From: Simmondsia chinensis
Taxonomy: Eukaryota; Streptophyta; Magnoliopsida; Caryophyllales; Simmondsiaceae
Length of the DNA: 64,000 bases
Assembly: GCA_018398585.1 (NCBI GenBank)
Contig: JAGTTD010000025.1
Span: forward strand, 15,009,578 to 15,073,577
Direction of reading: 5' to 3'
Below are positions 11,648 to 22,690 of this stretch, piece by piece. Both the position numbers and the translations under genes were made by a program. The notes beneath the pieces are model-generated. The model made no database searches. It had not been told where the DNA came from and saw only the letters and a program-made list of their open reading frames with translations. The stretch's first letter is position 1. Each line of letters opens with the position of its first letter.

Positions 11648-12512
11648 TGCTCTCAAGGTTAAATAAAAAAAAAAATTAAATGCCAATATAAATTAAAATT
11701 AAAGATTTAAACTGTAAAAATTGATTCAAATACCAAAAAAAAAAAAAGGCTTTTTGTTTTTAACTCTGAATACAAAACAAAACACACATTCATAATTTGT
11801 AAACGGGACAAAGAAAAAGGAGGTTAACGTTCCAAATTTGAAAACAAATATACCCATCAATAATTTGTAACTGAAAAAGTATTTCTGTAGCCTTTTAAAG
11901 TCAAATAAACAAAAAACAAAAAGTTATAAAAAAAAAATTTCAAAGAAAAATAATAAATGATGTATAAATAAAAAAGTGGGTTATTATATCATCAACTGGA
12001 GTGTTCAATTACGCATTTAAAAGTGATATTTGATGCAATAGTCACACCATTAAGAAATTCAATCCATAAGATTGTCAAAATTAAATACTTTTGTTACATA
12101 ATTGAAACTCATGATAATTAATACAACTTTTACAAGCGCATGCAATTCAACTTTTAAGTTATGTCGCACTTTTCTTAAATAATTAAAACATAATTTTTCG
12201 GTCTAATATTGAAATTATTTAATTTATTATTGCATATATGTTATATCATTTCCAATTTCTACATTAATAGCTTAATAAAATATTCTATATTAATATCCAA
12301 ACCAATCCCCCAGTTTTCCACCCTTTGTAATGTCAACAGTACGAACCATAAAAGGAAAACCACAATACACCAACGCATTACCTTTTCAATGGAATATCCC
12401 CAAAGACTTCAAAAAAAGAAGAAAATACTCATAACCATGGAGTTATTCTTAAAGGTTCACCGAAGTATATGCGCAACTACTCATAGCATATTTTTGCAGT
12501 AAGGAAGTAGAT

Positions 12513-13945
12513 TGATGTGATTTTAAAGTGTGTTTTAAAACCGTTTACTCGCAAGCATACGAGATCGTCGTAGCTTTGTCCGGTATACGGGTCGTATCCA
12601 TAGGGAATCATGATAAGTTAGATTTACTGATCAACGAGCGGTTTGGATTTTGGTTTTTTATTGTTTAAATAAGTTGTTAGCTAAATTTCTAAAACTAAAT
12701 ATAAAGTGAATGAAACAATTTGATTGAGGTTAGTTTAGGGAGTGAATTTAGGGTAGCTTAGCACGTATCCCGTCATTATATTCTACTTAGGACGATGATT
12801 TGAAGGACTTAGGCTACAAGCTCTGAGCCTGGGTTAATATATAAATTAGGGCTTGCGATAATGAATTAGTCTAAAAGCATAACCTATCTTAGCACCCTAG
12901 ATGTAGCATAGGTTATCTCATTAGCACTACTTAATTCCTTTGTTACTCCTAATTCAATATTAACTTATATAAAAGATTAGGTTCAGGGTTGGGTACAACC
13001 TCAAACCTGACCACGCGTGAATTCCTGTTATGTTATGGTCTAGGCTACAAGCACAAGACTAATCGCTGCAAAGTTGGAGACCCAATCATGGCTACAAGCA
13101 CGCATACAAAGAATATCCAACAATCATGAAAAACTTCCCACAGGGATGCGAGTATAACATAACTAAATCAATCGTCAAAAGCATAATATAAATATGAAAT
13201 ACGGGCGACTACCCGCCCTTCATCCCTAAACTAACAAAGTTTACTCCTCCATAGGAGTTTTACACATCCTTAAATTTATATAAAAGAAGATACTATGTGT
13301 AAAATAAATAAAAGAGTAAACTCCCTCAATCTACGTGTCGATGCCAATCCGAGCCTGAATTCTCCCAGTATTTCAACCGCTTGCGCTTCAGCTTTTGAGA
13401 ATCTATAGATCTCGTAGCGGCTTCGGGTTTTTCAGAGAAAGGGGAGGACGTGCAGCCAGAAAAAGCCTTACAAAGGTTTACTTCCCCTTCTCTATTTATA
13501 GGCGCAGGGGCAGTTAGGGTTCCGTACGGAACCGTCCCGATCGATCGGCTAAAATCTCCGATTGACCGGTGAGCTCACGCAAAGCTCCTGATGGATCGGT
13601 GCTTTTGGCTGATCGATCGGCAAGCCCTCGGTTAGTTTCCATAACCGGGAGCTGCTGATTGATCGGGCCTTTGAGCCTCTTTTCTTGATTAAGCATCGAA
13701 GCGCTATGGAATGTACTCGGTCCACCAAATTATGATCCAATGGGTCTTTCTTCTGCACAAGTGGTTGGGTTTCTCCAATCAGTCTTCAAAAGTGCCTCAA
13801 TAATGCCTGATTTTGACAGAATTCTTCTTCCGTCCGCTTTGATGTGTTCACATGAAAATGTACCTGAATAACAACCAAACACACATGTAGAGGCCGAATA
13901 TATGACAAAAATGGAAAATAAAATATGTAAAAATTATGCGTATCA
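12513..13945 (-). repeat. 3' LTR of the Athila-like element
   Basis: This 1433-bp LTR runs from TGATGTGATTTTAAAG to ATGCGTATCA and is collinear with 20995-22463. Bases 13540-13670 hold a cluster of GATCGATC-type palindromes. The frames at 13514-13758 are by-products of this cluster. Confidence 0.85.
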
Positions 13946-13982
13946 ACATCCCCAAACCCACACATTGCTTGTCCTCAAGCAA
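13946..13982 (-). promoter_or_regulatory. Polypurine tract and hairpin before 3' LTR
   Basis: Read on the minus strand: TTGCTTG-AGGA-CAAGCAA (13982-13965), a perfect 7-bp stem, then TGTGTGGGTTTGGGGATGT, then the LTR. The loop matches the hairpins at 3762 and 56408 while the stem bases differ in a paired manner. Confidence 0.7.
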
Positions 13983-14950
13983 GATTCTATTTAAACTAGC
14001 TACTGGTGGAAAAATCGAGTCAGGCATTTAACCGCAAAGGTCATTTGTGAAAATTATTCTTCGACCAAACTTGAGAGTGTACTTGAGAGTAGCGAATCCT
14101 TATGTGACGTTATTATTGCACTAGTTCTGACTTAAGCCTCCGTTATTAAGGTCTTTTTACTAGTGAGTGATCTTAAAACTTCTCTCCCCTTCGTCTTATT
14201 TCAAAACCCTATGACTTAAAGAAGAAATAAAGGTAATAAGTAATGGAACAAGTCACCCTAACCCTTCACCACTAATCAATAGTGAAATCAAAAGGCTTCT
14301 CTTTTTTTTTTTTAAGGGTTACCTAAGATAAAGGAATGTACAATTGATTTCAACATTGTTAGGAGTAGAAAAGTGGATTCCTATTCCTAAAATTATTACC
14401 ATTATTTCGACCCAAACATTAGGATATGTTACAAGATTGAGGGCGAAAATTAATAATCTCTCTAACTAGTTAAAAGACAAAAATATAGATTCAAAAGTCT
14501 GATCCAGCAATAATCTCGTCTCATAATTATTCTAATCGTCAAAGTACATCACAGAACTGGGCTACGATAATGGTCACAAACAACCTCATACTCATTTACA
14601 CCTTCCAAAAAAAATGTAGCTAATTTATGCTAAATTAAGCTTAAAGGACAAACAAAGTTGACTTTTATCTGCCATCCCCAAACCCAAACCCAAACCTTGC
14701 ATTGTCATCAATGCACCATAATTAAAATAGAGGCAAGAAAAGGAGACAGACGACTTAAGATCATGAATGGGCAGCTACATATGTCGAGCGAATCCCAAAA
14801 GTCGAAGACAAACAAAAGCAAGCTACAACAAAAAAAAATTTAAAAAAATAGAGAGGACTATGGACTAAAACAATTTGTCAATAACGAAAAAGAAAGATCA
14901 ACATAACAAATGTTTAGTATAGGAGTAATATAAATAACTCAGGAAGGGGG
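13983..14950. other. Athila-like element, 3' non-coding spacer
   Basis: This is non-coding spacer between the last frame and the polypurine tract. It is AT-rich with a T-run near 14307. I see no frame on either strand that deserves a call; the frame at 14658-14843 is low complexity. Confidence 0.5.
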
Positions 14951-14952
14951 TA

Positions 14953-15730
14953 TTATGGAGGAGAACCGCTCGTCAACAGTCGATAGAGTTCAGTGACCAA
15001 AGACTGAATGTGATCCAGATAGTCCATAATATCCGTAACGTATGGCGGGACGTGGCCGGGATCATCAGAAGGAGGTGGCGTGGGTGGGCATCCCTCGCGG
15101 TGTGATGCTCGGGCGGAGCAGCGGCCCGGGCCAGGGCATCTTCCATGTCCGACTCCTCCCCTCGCGCATCGGCCGGGGCAAGCGAAAGGAAGGTCCGACA
15201 ATGCTGGGTGGGATCAAAGTGGCGAAGCGGTGCGCAAGCTCAGTTAGGAGCAATCGATATGCGCACCCAAGCACACCGTACAAGCCTCGTGATTGAACAA
15301 GGAAAGTATAGAGCGCCGCCAACAGAGAAGCATTGAAGCCTATGACGGACAGCGGTAAAACTCTGTAAGTAGCCCCCACATCCACCCTTACACCCCAATA
15401 GAACTTCCAAAGAAGATCTAGAATAGGGCCGGTACGCTCCTAGGCATGACCGGTAGGCCATAGATTAGCCTTAATAATGGTGTCCAGGAGCCACATATGT
15501 GACAGAATGGTGGAGCGGAACGTGGTGGATGAACGATCTCTCGCGCATTGGCCGCCACATAACCAAGCGATAATGTCCACGGCCTTTGGTGGGTTAACAG
15601 GCGGGTGCCAAACAGAATCGTCAACATATAAGGGGTAACCTATAGCCTTGACGACATCCGTGGCATTAAATCAGATGGTTTTGCCACGAATAGTGATGTT
15701 ACCGTAGGTCCGACCCCCCTCTTGTTACCA
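14953..15730 (-). pseudogene. Late ORF of the Athila-like element (env-like position)
   Basis: A minus-strand frame from about 15730 to 14953 can be followed with few breaks. It includes SVWHPPVNPPKAVDIIAWLC and a W...ANLWPTGH...L...V.VDVG pattern. That pattern resembles the plant domain annotated as putative transposon protein (Transposase_32-like), often found in Athila-type elements. A stop lies in the motif near 15440, and a stop near 15665 splits the start. The C-terminal 40 residues are proline- and serine-rich and end at 14953. The position after integrase is that of the env-like frame of Athila. No transmembrane signature supports a real envelope protein. Confidence 0.4.
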
Positions 15731-16350
15731 TAAATCCAGTTAACTTAAAACGAGCGTAACTCCCCACAAGATTACCCAATCGCGGCATACTCCGGCAACC
15801 ACAAGTATCAAAGGGCAAAATTAAGTCACTGATAACCTACATAAACATGGTTCACGAACAAAGGTGTAAACATGGCACAAAATCAAGAAATTAAACTTTA
15901 TTCACAACTAAGACATAAATCAGGACTAAGCCACTTTAATAAAGCAAGACAACAACCAAAGAACGGTCTAAACATTCTCTCTTGAAATAAAAACAAGGTA
16001 AAGTGGAAGATAAAAGAGAGGGGAAACACATACCTTACAATAGAGGGTAAAAACAAAGAGAAATTCATGCTAGGGTCAGCTTTGGTGGTCGGAATGGCGA
16101 GTGCCAGAGGCGAAGGCTGGAGATGGTGGCCGGAGGTAGGGGGACGTGGGTTAGGGTTTGGAGGTGGGGAAAATAAAAGTGAAGGGGGAAAGGGGCGATA
16201 GATCGGGGGGCATTTTAAAAAGGGAATTCGTACGGAGGGTTTCCCGGTCGATTGGGATTTCTTGATCGATCAGGGTCACGATTGATAGGTTTTACCCGAT
16301 CGATCGGGGTTTTAAGGCTAAAAGCCCCAAGTCGTAGCGCTCCCGATCGA
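15731..16350. other. Athila-like element, spacer between integrase and late ORF
   Basis: Mostly non-coding. Bases 16240-16345 hold several near copies of the GATCGATCGG palindrome also present in the LTRs. The purine-rich stretch 16010-16200 gives chance frames only. Confidence 0.4.
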
Positions 16351-17870
16351 TCAGCCTGCCCTGTACAAAAAATATTTGGTTTTGAAATTTTCCAAAAAAA
16401 ATAAATTAATACAAAAAATAAAAATAATAATAAAAAATACGACATAAACTACGAAACATAAATAAATTGGGTTGCCTCCCAAAAGGGCTAAGCTTAACGT
16501 CTTCAGCCGGACGCGGTATTTTCTACGACGCTTGGCTGATCCCGGCATGGGGCCCCTAAGATGAATTTCTTCAAACTCGTGTGGTCTATCCCCTAACCCA
16601 ATAGCATGTTTAAGACGATGGCCATTGACTGTGAGAAGGCGACCATCATTGATATCTCGAATTTTAATTACCCTAGAAGGGTATACGTGGACCACTTCGT
16701 AAGGTCCATCCCATCGTGAACGTAGTTTCCTGGGAAAGAACCAAAGCTTGTAGCTGTAAAGCCAAACCTTTTGACCAACTTCAAAACTTTTGCACGAAAT
16801 TCTTTTGTCATGAAAAGCTTTGGTTCTTTCTTTGTATAGTTTAGCGTTTTCATATGCCTCGTATCGCATCTCATCCAACTCGCTGAGTTATGCCACCCGA
16901 TACTGTGCATGTCATGATTAAATTGCTTAATGGCTCAGTATGCATGGTGCTCAAGCTCCACTGGCAAATGACATGCCTTCCCGAAAACTAAGCGATAGGG
17001 ACACATGCCTATTGGAGTCTTGAAGGCTGTACGATAAGCCCAAAGAGCATTGTTCAACCTTAAAGAACAATCTTTGCGGTCCGGTCTAACGGTCTTCTCA
17101 AGGATAGACTTTATTTCCCGGTTCGAGACTTCAACTTGGCCACTGGTTTGAGGGTGATATGGGGCAGCTAATTTGTGAGTGATAGAGTACTTTTTAAGAA
17201 GTGACTCAACCGAACGATGGGTGAAGTGTGTCCCCCTATCACTAATTATCGCCCTAGGAACACCGAAACGTGAGAAAATATTATCTCTAACAAACTTAAT
17301 GACCACCTTGTGGTCGTTCGTCCTAGATGCAATGGCCTCAACCCATTCCGAAATATTATCAACAGCTACCAGAATATAAACACAACCATGTGAATTAGGG
17401 AACGGCCCCATGAAATCAATGCCCCAAACGTCAAAAATTTAGAGAACTAAAATGGGGTGCTGAGGCATCTCATCACGTTTTGTGAGGGCACCCGTGCGTT
17501 GACAAAGATCGCATGCCCTACAAAAATCACGAGCGTCCCGCAAAAGAGTCGGCCAAAAAAAGCCACTTTGAAGGACTTTCGCCGCTGTACGTCGTCCCCC
17601 AAAGTGTCCTCCACAGGCTAAACTATGACAAAATCGTAATACACTCTCATGCTCATTCTCCGGGACACACTGACATACTACCTGATCAGAACATACCTTA
17701 AACAAATCCGAATCATCCCAGAAAAAATGCCTTGCTTGAGAAAGGAAAAGGTCCCGCTCTTGTTTCGGCCAATGGGTAGGCAACTTCCCTTTCGCCAAAT
17801 AGTTAACGATGTGGGCATACCATGGGGGTCGACTTTCTGTAATAGAAAATAACTGTTCGTCAGGAAAACA
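16351..17870 (-). pseudogene. Ty3 integrase of the Athila-like element
   Basis: Read on the minus strand. The N-terminal zinc-binding H-H-C-C pattern is at about 17640-17490 ([11 protein letters not shown] ... [11 protein letters not shown]). The catalytic core follows: the first Asp in GIDFMGPF (about 17415), the second in SDRGTHF (about 17240), and Glu in SNREIK (about 17115). The [12 protein letters not shown] motif typical of Athila/Tat integrases is near 16970, followed by a C-terminal barrel-like region (KVWLYSYKLW ... GPYEV). A stop near 17440 and breaks near 16930 and 16880 inactivate it. The catalytic triad itself is still visible. Confidence 0.8.
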
Positions 17871-17899
17871 GTTATCAATGGGACCAGTAGTGGCGACAA

Positions 17900-18335
17900 A
17901 TGGGAAAATAATCCTTGAAAGGTGATCGGCCATGACGTTATCCGAGCCTTTCCTATCTCGGATTTCTAGGTTAAATTCCTGGAGTAATAAAACCCAGCGA
18001 ATTAACCTAGGTTTCATTTCCTTCTTAATAAGAAGAAAACGAATGGCAGCATGGTCAGAAAAGACTACTACTCTCGAGCCCAGGACATAAGATCGAAATT
18101 TGTCAAGTGCAAAAGCTATAGCTAGTAATTCCTTTTAAGAGGTGGTATAATTCTTTTGGGCTTAATCCAACGATTTACTGGTGTAGTAAACAACGACAGG
18201 TTTACGATCCTGCCATTGGCCGAGCACGGATCCTACAGCATAATTAGAGGCATTACACATAATCTTAAAAGGTAATGAGTAGTCGGGAGGTTGAATAATG
18301 GGGGCTGTAGACAATAACTTGATGTGATTTTAAAG
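17900..18335 (-). pseudogene. RNase H of the Athila-like element
   Basis: The Ty3 RNase H can be followed from APIIQPPDYSLPFKIMCNAS (about 18300) through [14 protein letters not shown] (about 18050) to [10 protein letters not shown] (about 17920). The second catalytic region DHAA is present. The first has CNAS where an Asp is usual, so that catalytic residue appears changed. In-frame stops lie near 18165 and 18135. Confidence 0.7.
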
Positions 18336-18783
18336 GGTAAGGGGAAATGGTCCTTCCGCGTTACAGGGTACAACTTAGGATAATTGATGCACACTCTCTA
18401 CCCTGTAGTGGCTCGCGTAGGGACCAATTCACCTTGAGCATTCGTAACGACCGTGATTCCCGACTTCTTAGGGACTACCTGAATCGGACTGACCCAGGGG
18501 CTATCAGAGATGGGGTATATAATACCTGCATCTAGCAACTTCATGACCTCTTTCTTAACTACCTCCCTCATGTTAGGGTTAAGCCTCCTTTGCATTTTCC
18601 TAGAAGGCTTAACATTGTTCTCTAAATGTATTCTATGCATGTACACAGAGGGGTTAATTCCTTTCAGATCAGCGACCGACCACCCTATGGCTCGTTTGTG
18701 GTTTTGTAAGACAACTAACAACCTAGATTCCTGACTCTCAGTTAGGTCAGATGCGATAATCACAGGAAGGGTGTCATCTTGTC
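18336..18783 (-). pseudogene. Reverse transcriptase N-terminal piece, core deleted
   Basis: The frame gives the start of a Ty3 reverse transcriptase: KKEVMKLLDAGIIYPISDSP, then the PIQVVPKKSG strand and a decayed VCINYPKL, ending at HFPLPF (about 18345). The next bases already belong to the segment leading into RNase H. The whole palm region, with the FMDD-type active site, and the thumb are missing, roughly 190 codons. Such an element cannot copy itself. Confidence 0.75.
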
Positions 18784-18784
18784 C

Positions 18785-19684
18785 TTAAAATGCATATTTC
18801 AAGGTGGTCGGGAGAGGTTTGAGCTCCAGCACCGGTGGACACTTAATAGATGGTTTAGCAGTTGCACTAAGTAGGCCAGTTAGGGGTTTAAACATCGGAC
18901 CGCTAGCCTCAATTCTCATTAGCTCCTGCATGTCCAGCAAATTATCAGCATCAGTTCTCATATCGAAATCAGCAAAAGTGCGCGAAACAGATGGCTCATC
19001 TTCCTTGATTAAGTCAGACGATACTGACTCAACCAAAGGATCAATAGCATCAACCATGAAGCAATCAAGGTCTTCCTCATTAACAGGGAACTTAACGGCG
19101 TTTGAAACATTCAGTTTAACCTTAAGATTCCCAAATGACACTTCTAACACCCCAGTTCGACAATGAATGATAGCATCAGCCGTTGCCAAGAATGGTCGCC
19201 CTAAAATGACAGGGGTGTGGTTCCTCTGATGAGGAGTAGGGTCCATGTCCAACACAATAAAATCGATGGGGAAGATAAACTTATCAACTCTTATAGGAAC
19301 ATCGTCCAGCATACCTCTAGGTCAACGCTCTGATCTATCCGCCAACTGGAGGGTAACACTAGGTGGTTTGAGATCCCCAATCCCCATTTCCTGAAAAATT
19401 TAGTATGGGATGAGGTTCACGCTTGCCCCTAAATCCAAAAGAGCCCGACTCGTATAGCTCTCTCCTATGACGCGCGGGACTGTGAAAGCTCCTGGATCTC
19501 TACACTTAGGTGGGATGCCTGACATTAAGATGCTGCTCGCGTTTTCAGTGAATCGGACCTTCCTAGGGATATGAGCTTGCGCTCTCTTCTTTTTAGCACA
19601 TAGGTCCTTAAGAAATTTAGCATACATGGGGACGTGTTTAATGGCGTCAATCAGTGGCAGGTTAATCTTGACGTCCTTAAACAA
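18785..19684 (-). pseudogene. Aspartic protease region of the Athila-like element
   Basis: The pepsin-like half-site reads ALLDLGASVNLIPY at about 19445-19400. DLGAS is the usual form in this plant lineage. The flap/second-strand motif VILGRPFLATADAII is near 19200. A stop after LIPY (about 19400) and another near 19320 split the domain. The remainder to 18785 links protease to reverse transcriptase. Confidence 0.75.
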
Positions 19685-19728
19685 ATTTAGTAACTCATCT
19701 CTCTTCGGGTCATCCTTCCCTTTCGTTC

Positions 19729-20994
19729 CTAACAGGGCCGTAGGAAAAGGAACAATTGGTTCGGGAGATGATCCTTATCGGCAATGGGGTTTGGAGTCCC
19801 ATCCTCCCTCTCTACTTCTCTCAAATCATCCTCACCCGTGGCTAAGACAACCTGAGCCTGCTCATGAGTGACCTGGCTAAGGTTAGGATTAGTTGCTCCC
19901 CTGGGGTTAGCGAGAGGTTGGGAGGGTAACCTCCCTTCCTCTCTCCTATTCATGGCCTAAGCTAACTGTCCTAGTTGGTTCTCTAACTTAAAAATTGACT
20001 GTGAATGAGAGTGGACGAACTGTTGGTTTTTCTCCATAAAGAAGAGCATACGTTCCTCAAACTGAGAAGTGTAGCTCGGAGGTTGGGGTGGATTAGCATT
20101 AGGAACAGGAGGATGAGAAGAAGAGCCATACCTTTTCCCTCCAAGGAAACCAAGAGGGTGTGCCTTACCTACAAATCTTGGTGCTGGTTGTCTTATGGCT
20201 GGGTTCTGATTTGTGTTATGCTCCCATGAGAAATTGGGATGGTTGCGCCACCCTGGATTATAGGTCTGCGAGTACGAATTGTTGTTCCTCGAGTCCTCCT
20301 GCACTTCACAAGCCTGGTCCTGCACATACTTGGGAAACTGTGACGCATATGAACATTCAAAACAGAATGATCCTCTCCTGAACAAATACTACACGGAGTA
20401 ATACCCTCAGATGATGATTCGGTTGCATTAACTGGATGCACATTAGTGGGATTTGCATTTAAACTCATCATCTTATCTATCTTCCTACTAAGTGCATCTA
20501 GTCTTAAATTAACATCATCTTGGAGTGCTACCTCATAGACACCACACGTGTTTCCCCTAACCACCCTCGCAGAAGAGGCTTGCTCGAGGGAATGTTCATT
20601 GAGGCGCTCGAAAAGCGTCCAGGCCTCATCCTCATCTTGCTAGTTAAATGCTCCCCCGCATGAAGCATTAATCATTTGCTTGTTTGATGCACTAAGACCA
20701 TCATAGAAGTTTTGGACAAGAGCCCACTTGGGTGACCCATGGTGGGGACAGCTCCTAAGAAGTTCCTTGAACCTATCCCAACACTCGTGAAATTGCTCCT
20801 GGTCTTTTTGTTCAAAACTGTTTATAGCGCGTCTAATAGCCGTCATTCTAGTTTTAGGGAAAAACTTGACTAGGAAGCGCTATTGAAGGTAATTCCAAGT
20901 GGTGATTTCACCCCTGGTTAGGGACTGAAACCCCCACTTAGCCACGTCTTTTAACGAGAACGGAAAAAGACGTAGTCTAATTGCATCAATAAAG
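19729..20994 (-). pseudogene. gag of the Athila-like element, N-terminus missing
   Basis: Gag begins in mid-domain right at the LTR edge with HFIDAIRLRLFPFSLKD (20993-20943). It continues with the capsid helices (FKELLRSCPHHG and QNFYDGLSASNKQMINASCG near 20780-20660). A cysteine-bearing segment (20395-20280, with CSICSGEDH in another frame) may be a degraded zinc knuckle, followed by an Asn/Pro-rich linker. Several stops and two frame changes are present. The missing first part of gag shows a deletion joining the 5' LTR to codons inside the capsid. Confidence 0.75.
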
Positions 20995-22463
20995 TGTGTG
21001 AGATTTTAAAGTGTGTTTTAAAACCATTTACTCGCAAGCGTAGGAGATGGTCGTAGCTCAATCGGGAATACGGGTTGTATCCACAGGGAATCGTGTCAAG
21101 TTAGATTTACTGATCAACGAGCAGTTTGGATTTTTGGTTTTTGTTTTTTTTTTTTTGTTGTTTAAATAAGTTGTTAGCTAAATTACTAAAACTGAATATA
21201 AAGTGAATGAGACAATTCGATTGAGGTTAGTTTAGGGAGTGAATTTAGGGTAACTTAACACGTATCCCGTCATTATATTCTACTTAGGATGATGATTTGA
21301 AGGACTTAGGCTACAAACTCTAAGCCTGGGTTAATATATAAATTAAGCCTTATGGTAATGAACTAGTCTAAAGGCATAACCTATCTTAGCACCCTAGATG
21401 TAGAATAGGTTATCTCATTAGCACTACTTAATTCCTTTGTTACTTCTAATTCAATATTAACTTATATAAAAGATTGGATTCAGGGTCGGGTACAACCTCA
21501 ACCCTGACCACGCGTGAATTCTTGTTATGTTATGGTCTAAGCTACAAGCACAAGACTAATCGCTGCAAAGTTGGAGACCCAATCATGGCTACAAGCACGC
21601 ATACAAAGAATATCCAACAATCATGAAAAACTCCCCACAGGAGTGCGAATATAACATAACTAAATCAATCGTAAAAAGCATAATATAAATCTAAGATACG
21701 GGCGGCTACCTGCCCTTCATCCCTAAACTAAGAAAGTTTACTCCTCCATGGGAGTTTTACACATCCTTAAATTTATATAAAAGAAGATGCTATGCGTAAA
21801 ATAAATAAAAGAGTAAACTCCCTCAATCTTCGTGTCGATGCCAATCCGAGCCTGAATTCTCCCAGTATTCCAACCGCTTGCGCTTCAGCTTTTGAGAAAC
21901 TGTAGATCCCGTAGCGGCTTTGGGTTTTGAGAGAAAGGGGAGGACGTGCGGCCAAAAAAAGCGTCACAAAAGCTAACTTCCCCTTCTCTATTTATAAGCT
22001 CAGGGGCAGTTAAGATTCCATACGGAACCATCCCGATCGATTGGGAATAATACCCGATTGATCGGCTAAAATCGCCGATCGATCGGTGAGCTCACGCAAA
22101 GCTCCCAATCGATTGGTGCTTTTGGCCAATCGAACGGCAAGCCCTCGGTTAGTTTCCATAACCGGGAGCTGCTGATCGATCTGTTCTTTGAGCCCCTTTT
22201 CTTGATTAAGCATCGAAGCGCTATGGAATATACTCAATTCACCAAATTATAATCCAATGGGTCTTTCTTCTGCACAAGTAGTTGGGTTTCTCCAATCAGT
22301 CTTCAAAAGTGCCGCAATAATGCTTGATTTTGCCAGAATTCTTCTTCCGTCCGCTTTGATGTGTTCCACATGAAAATGTACCTGAATAACAACCGAGCAC
22401 ACAAGTAGAGGCCAAATATATGACAAAAATGGAAAATATAATATGTAAAAATCATGCGTATCA
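20995..22463 (-). repeat. 5' LTR of the Athila-like element
   Basis: This copy of about 1469 bp is collinear with 12513-13945, with a poly-T run at 21144-21158 the other copy lacks. It ends at ATGCGTATCA (22463). The inner edge TGTGTGAGATTTTAAAG abuts gag directly, with no primer-binding site. Confidence 0.85.
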
Positions 22464-22690
22464 TAGACCAAATTATTCAGATGGGATTAGGAAGGGAGAC
22501 ATCAAATCGAACTTATTACCAACAATTTGTAATCTTTTGAACAAGGAGTTTTGTAATTTACTAAAGTGTGAATTACGTAAATTCAACATTAAAAATAGAA
22601 TAGTTAAGTTAATGCAAAAATTTACAACAATAAAATACAATACAAAGTAAATATCACCCGTTCGTCGCACGGAAAGATACCTAGTTATAT

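Larger units (their letters stand above)
12513..22463 (-). mobile_element. Athila-like Ty3 retrotransposon, defective
   Basis: A 9.95-kb element reading on the minus strand, with two LTRs of about 1.45 kb and flanks TAGAT/TAGAC as an imperfect 5-bp TSD. Order from its 5' end: LTR, gag, protease, reverse transcriptase, RNase H, integrase, a further frame, polypurine tract, LTR. This order with a late extra frame is that of the Athila group. It is dead: the 5' LTR is fused directly to the middle of gag, so primer-binding site, leader and gag start are gone. The core of the reverse transcriptase is deleted, and stops break most frames. Confidence 0.85.
7593..22690 (+). repeat. AT-rich repeat unit, copy B, interrupted by three insertions
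   Basis: Copy B starts with AATAACAAAACTATAAATTAAC, as at 4421, and follows copy A through the shared CACATTGTAGCCTTTTAAAGT phrase. It carries a hairpin-rich insert (about 8363-9115), an RTE LINE (9341-11647) and the Athila-like element (12513-22463). After the last insertion it resumes at 22464 with ACCAAATTATTCAGATGGGATT, as at 7315. It ends with CGTTCGTCGCACGG and, eleven bases later, CTAG. A poly-T run lies at 7768-7790 and a TA microsatellite at 7690-7708. Confidence 0.55.

Noticed and set aside
18319..18336. A 16-base match (TGATGTGATTTTAAAG) to the end of the Athila LTR inside pol
   Set aside because: It lies where the coding sequence before RNase H is expected, and a near-identical codon run (LKNHIKLL-like) explains it. 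I treat it as chance or deletion microhomology, not an LTR insertion.
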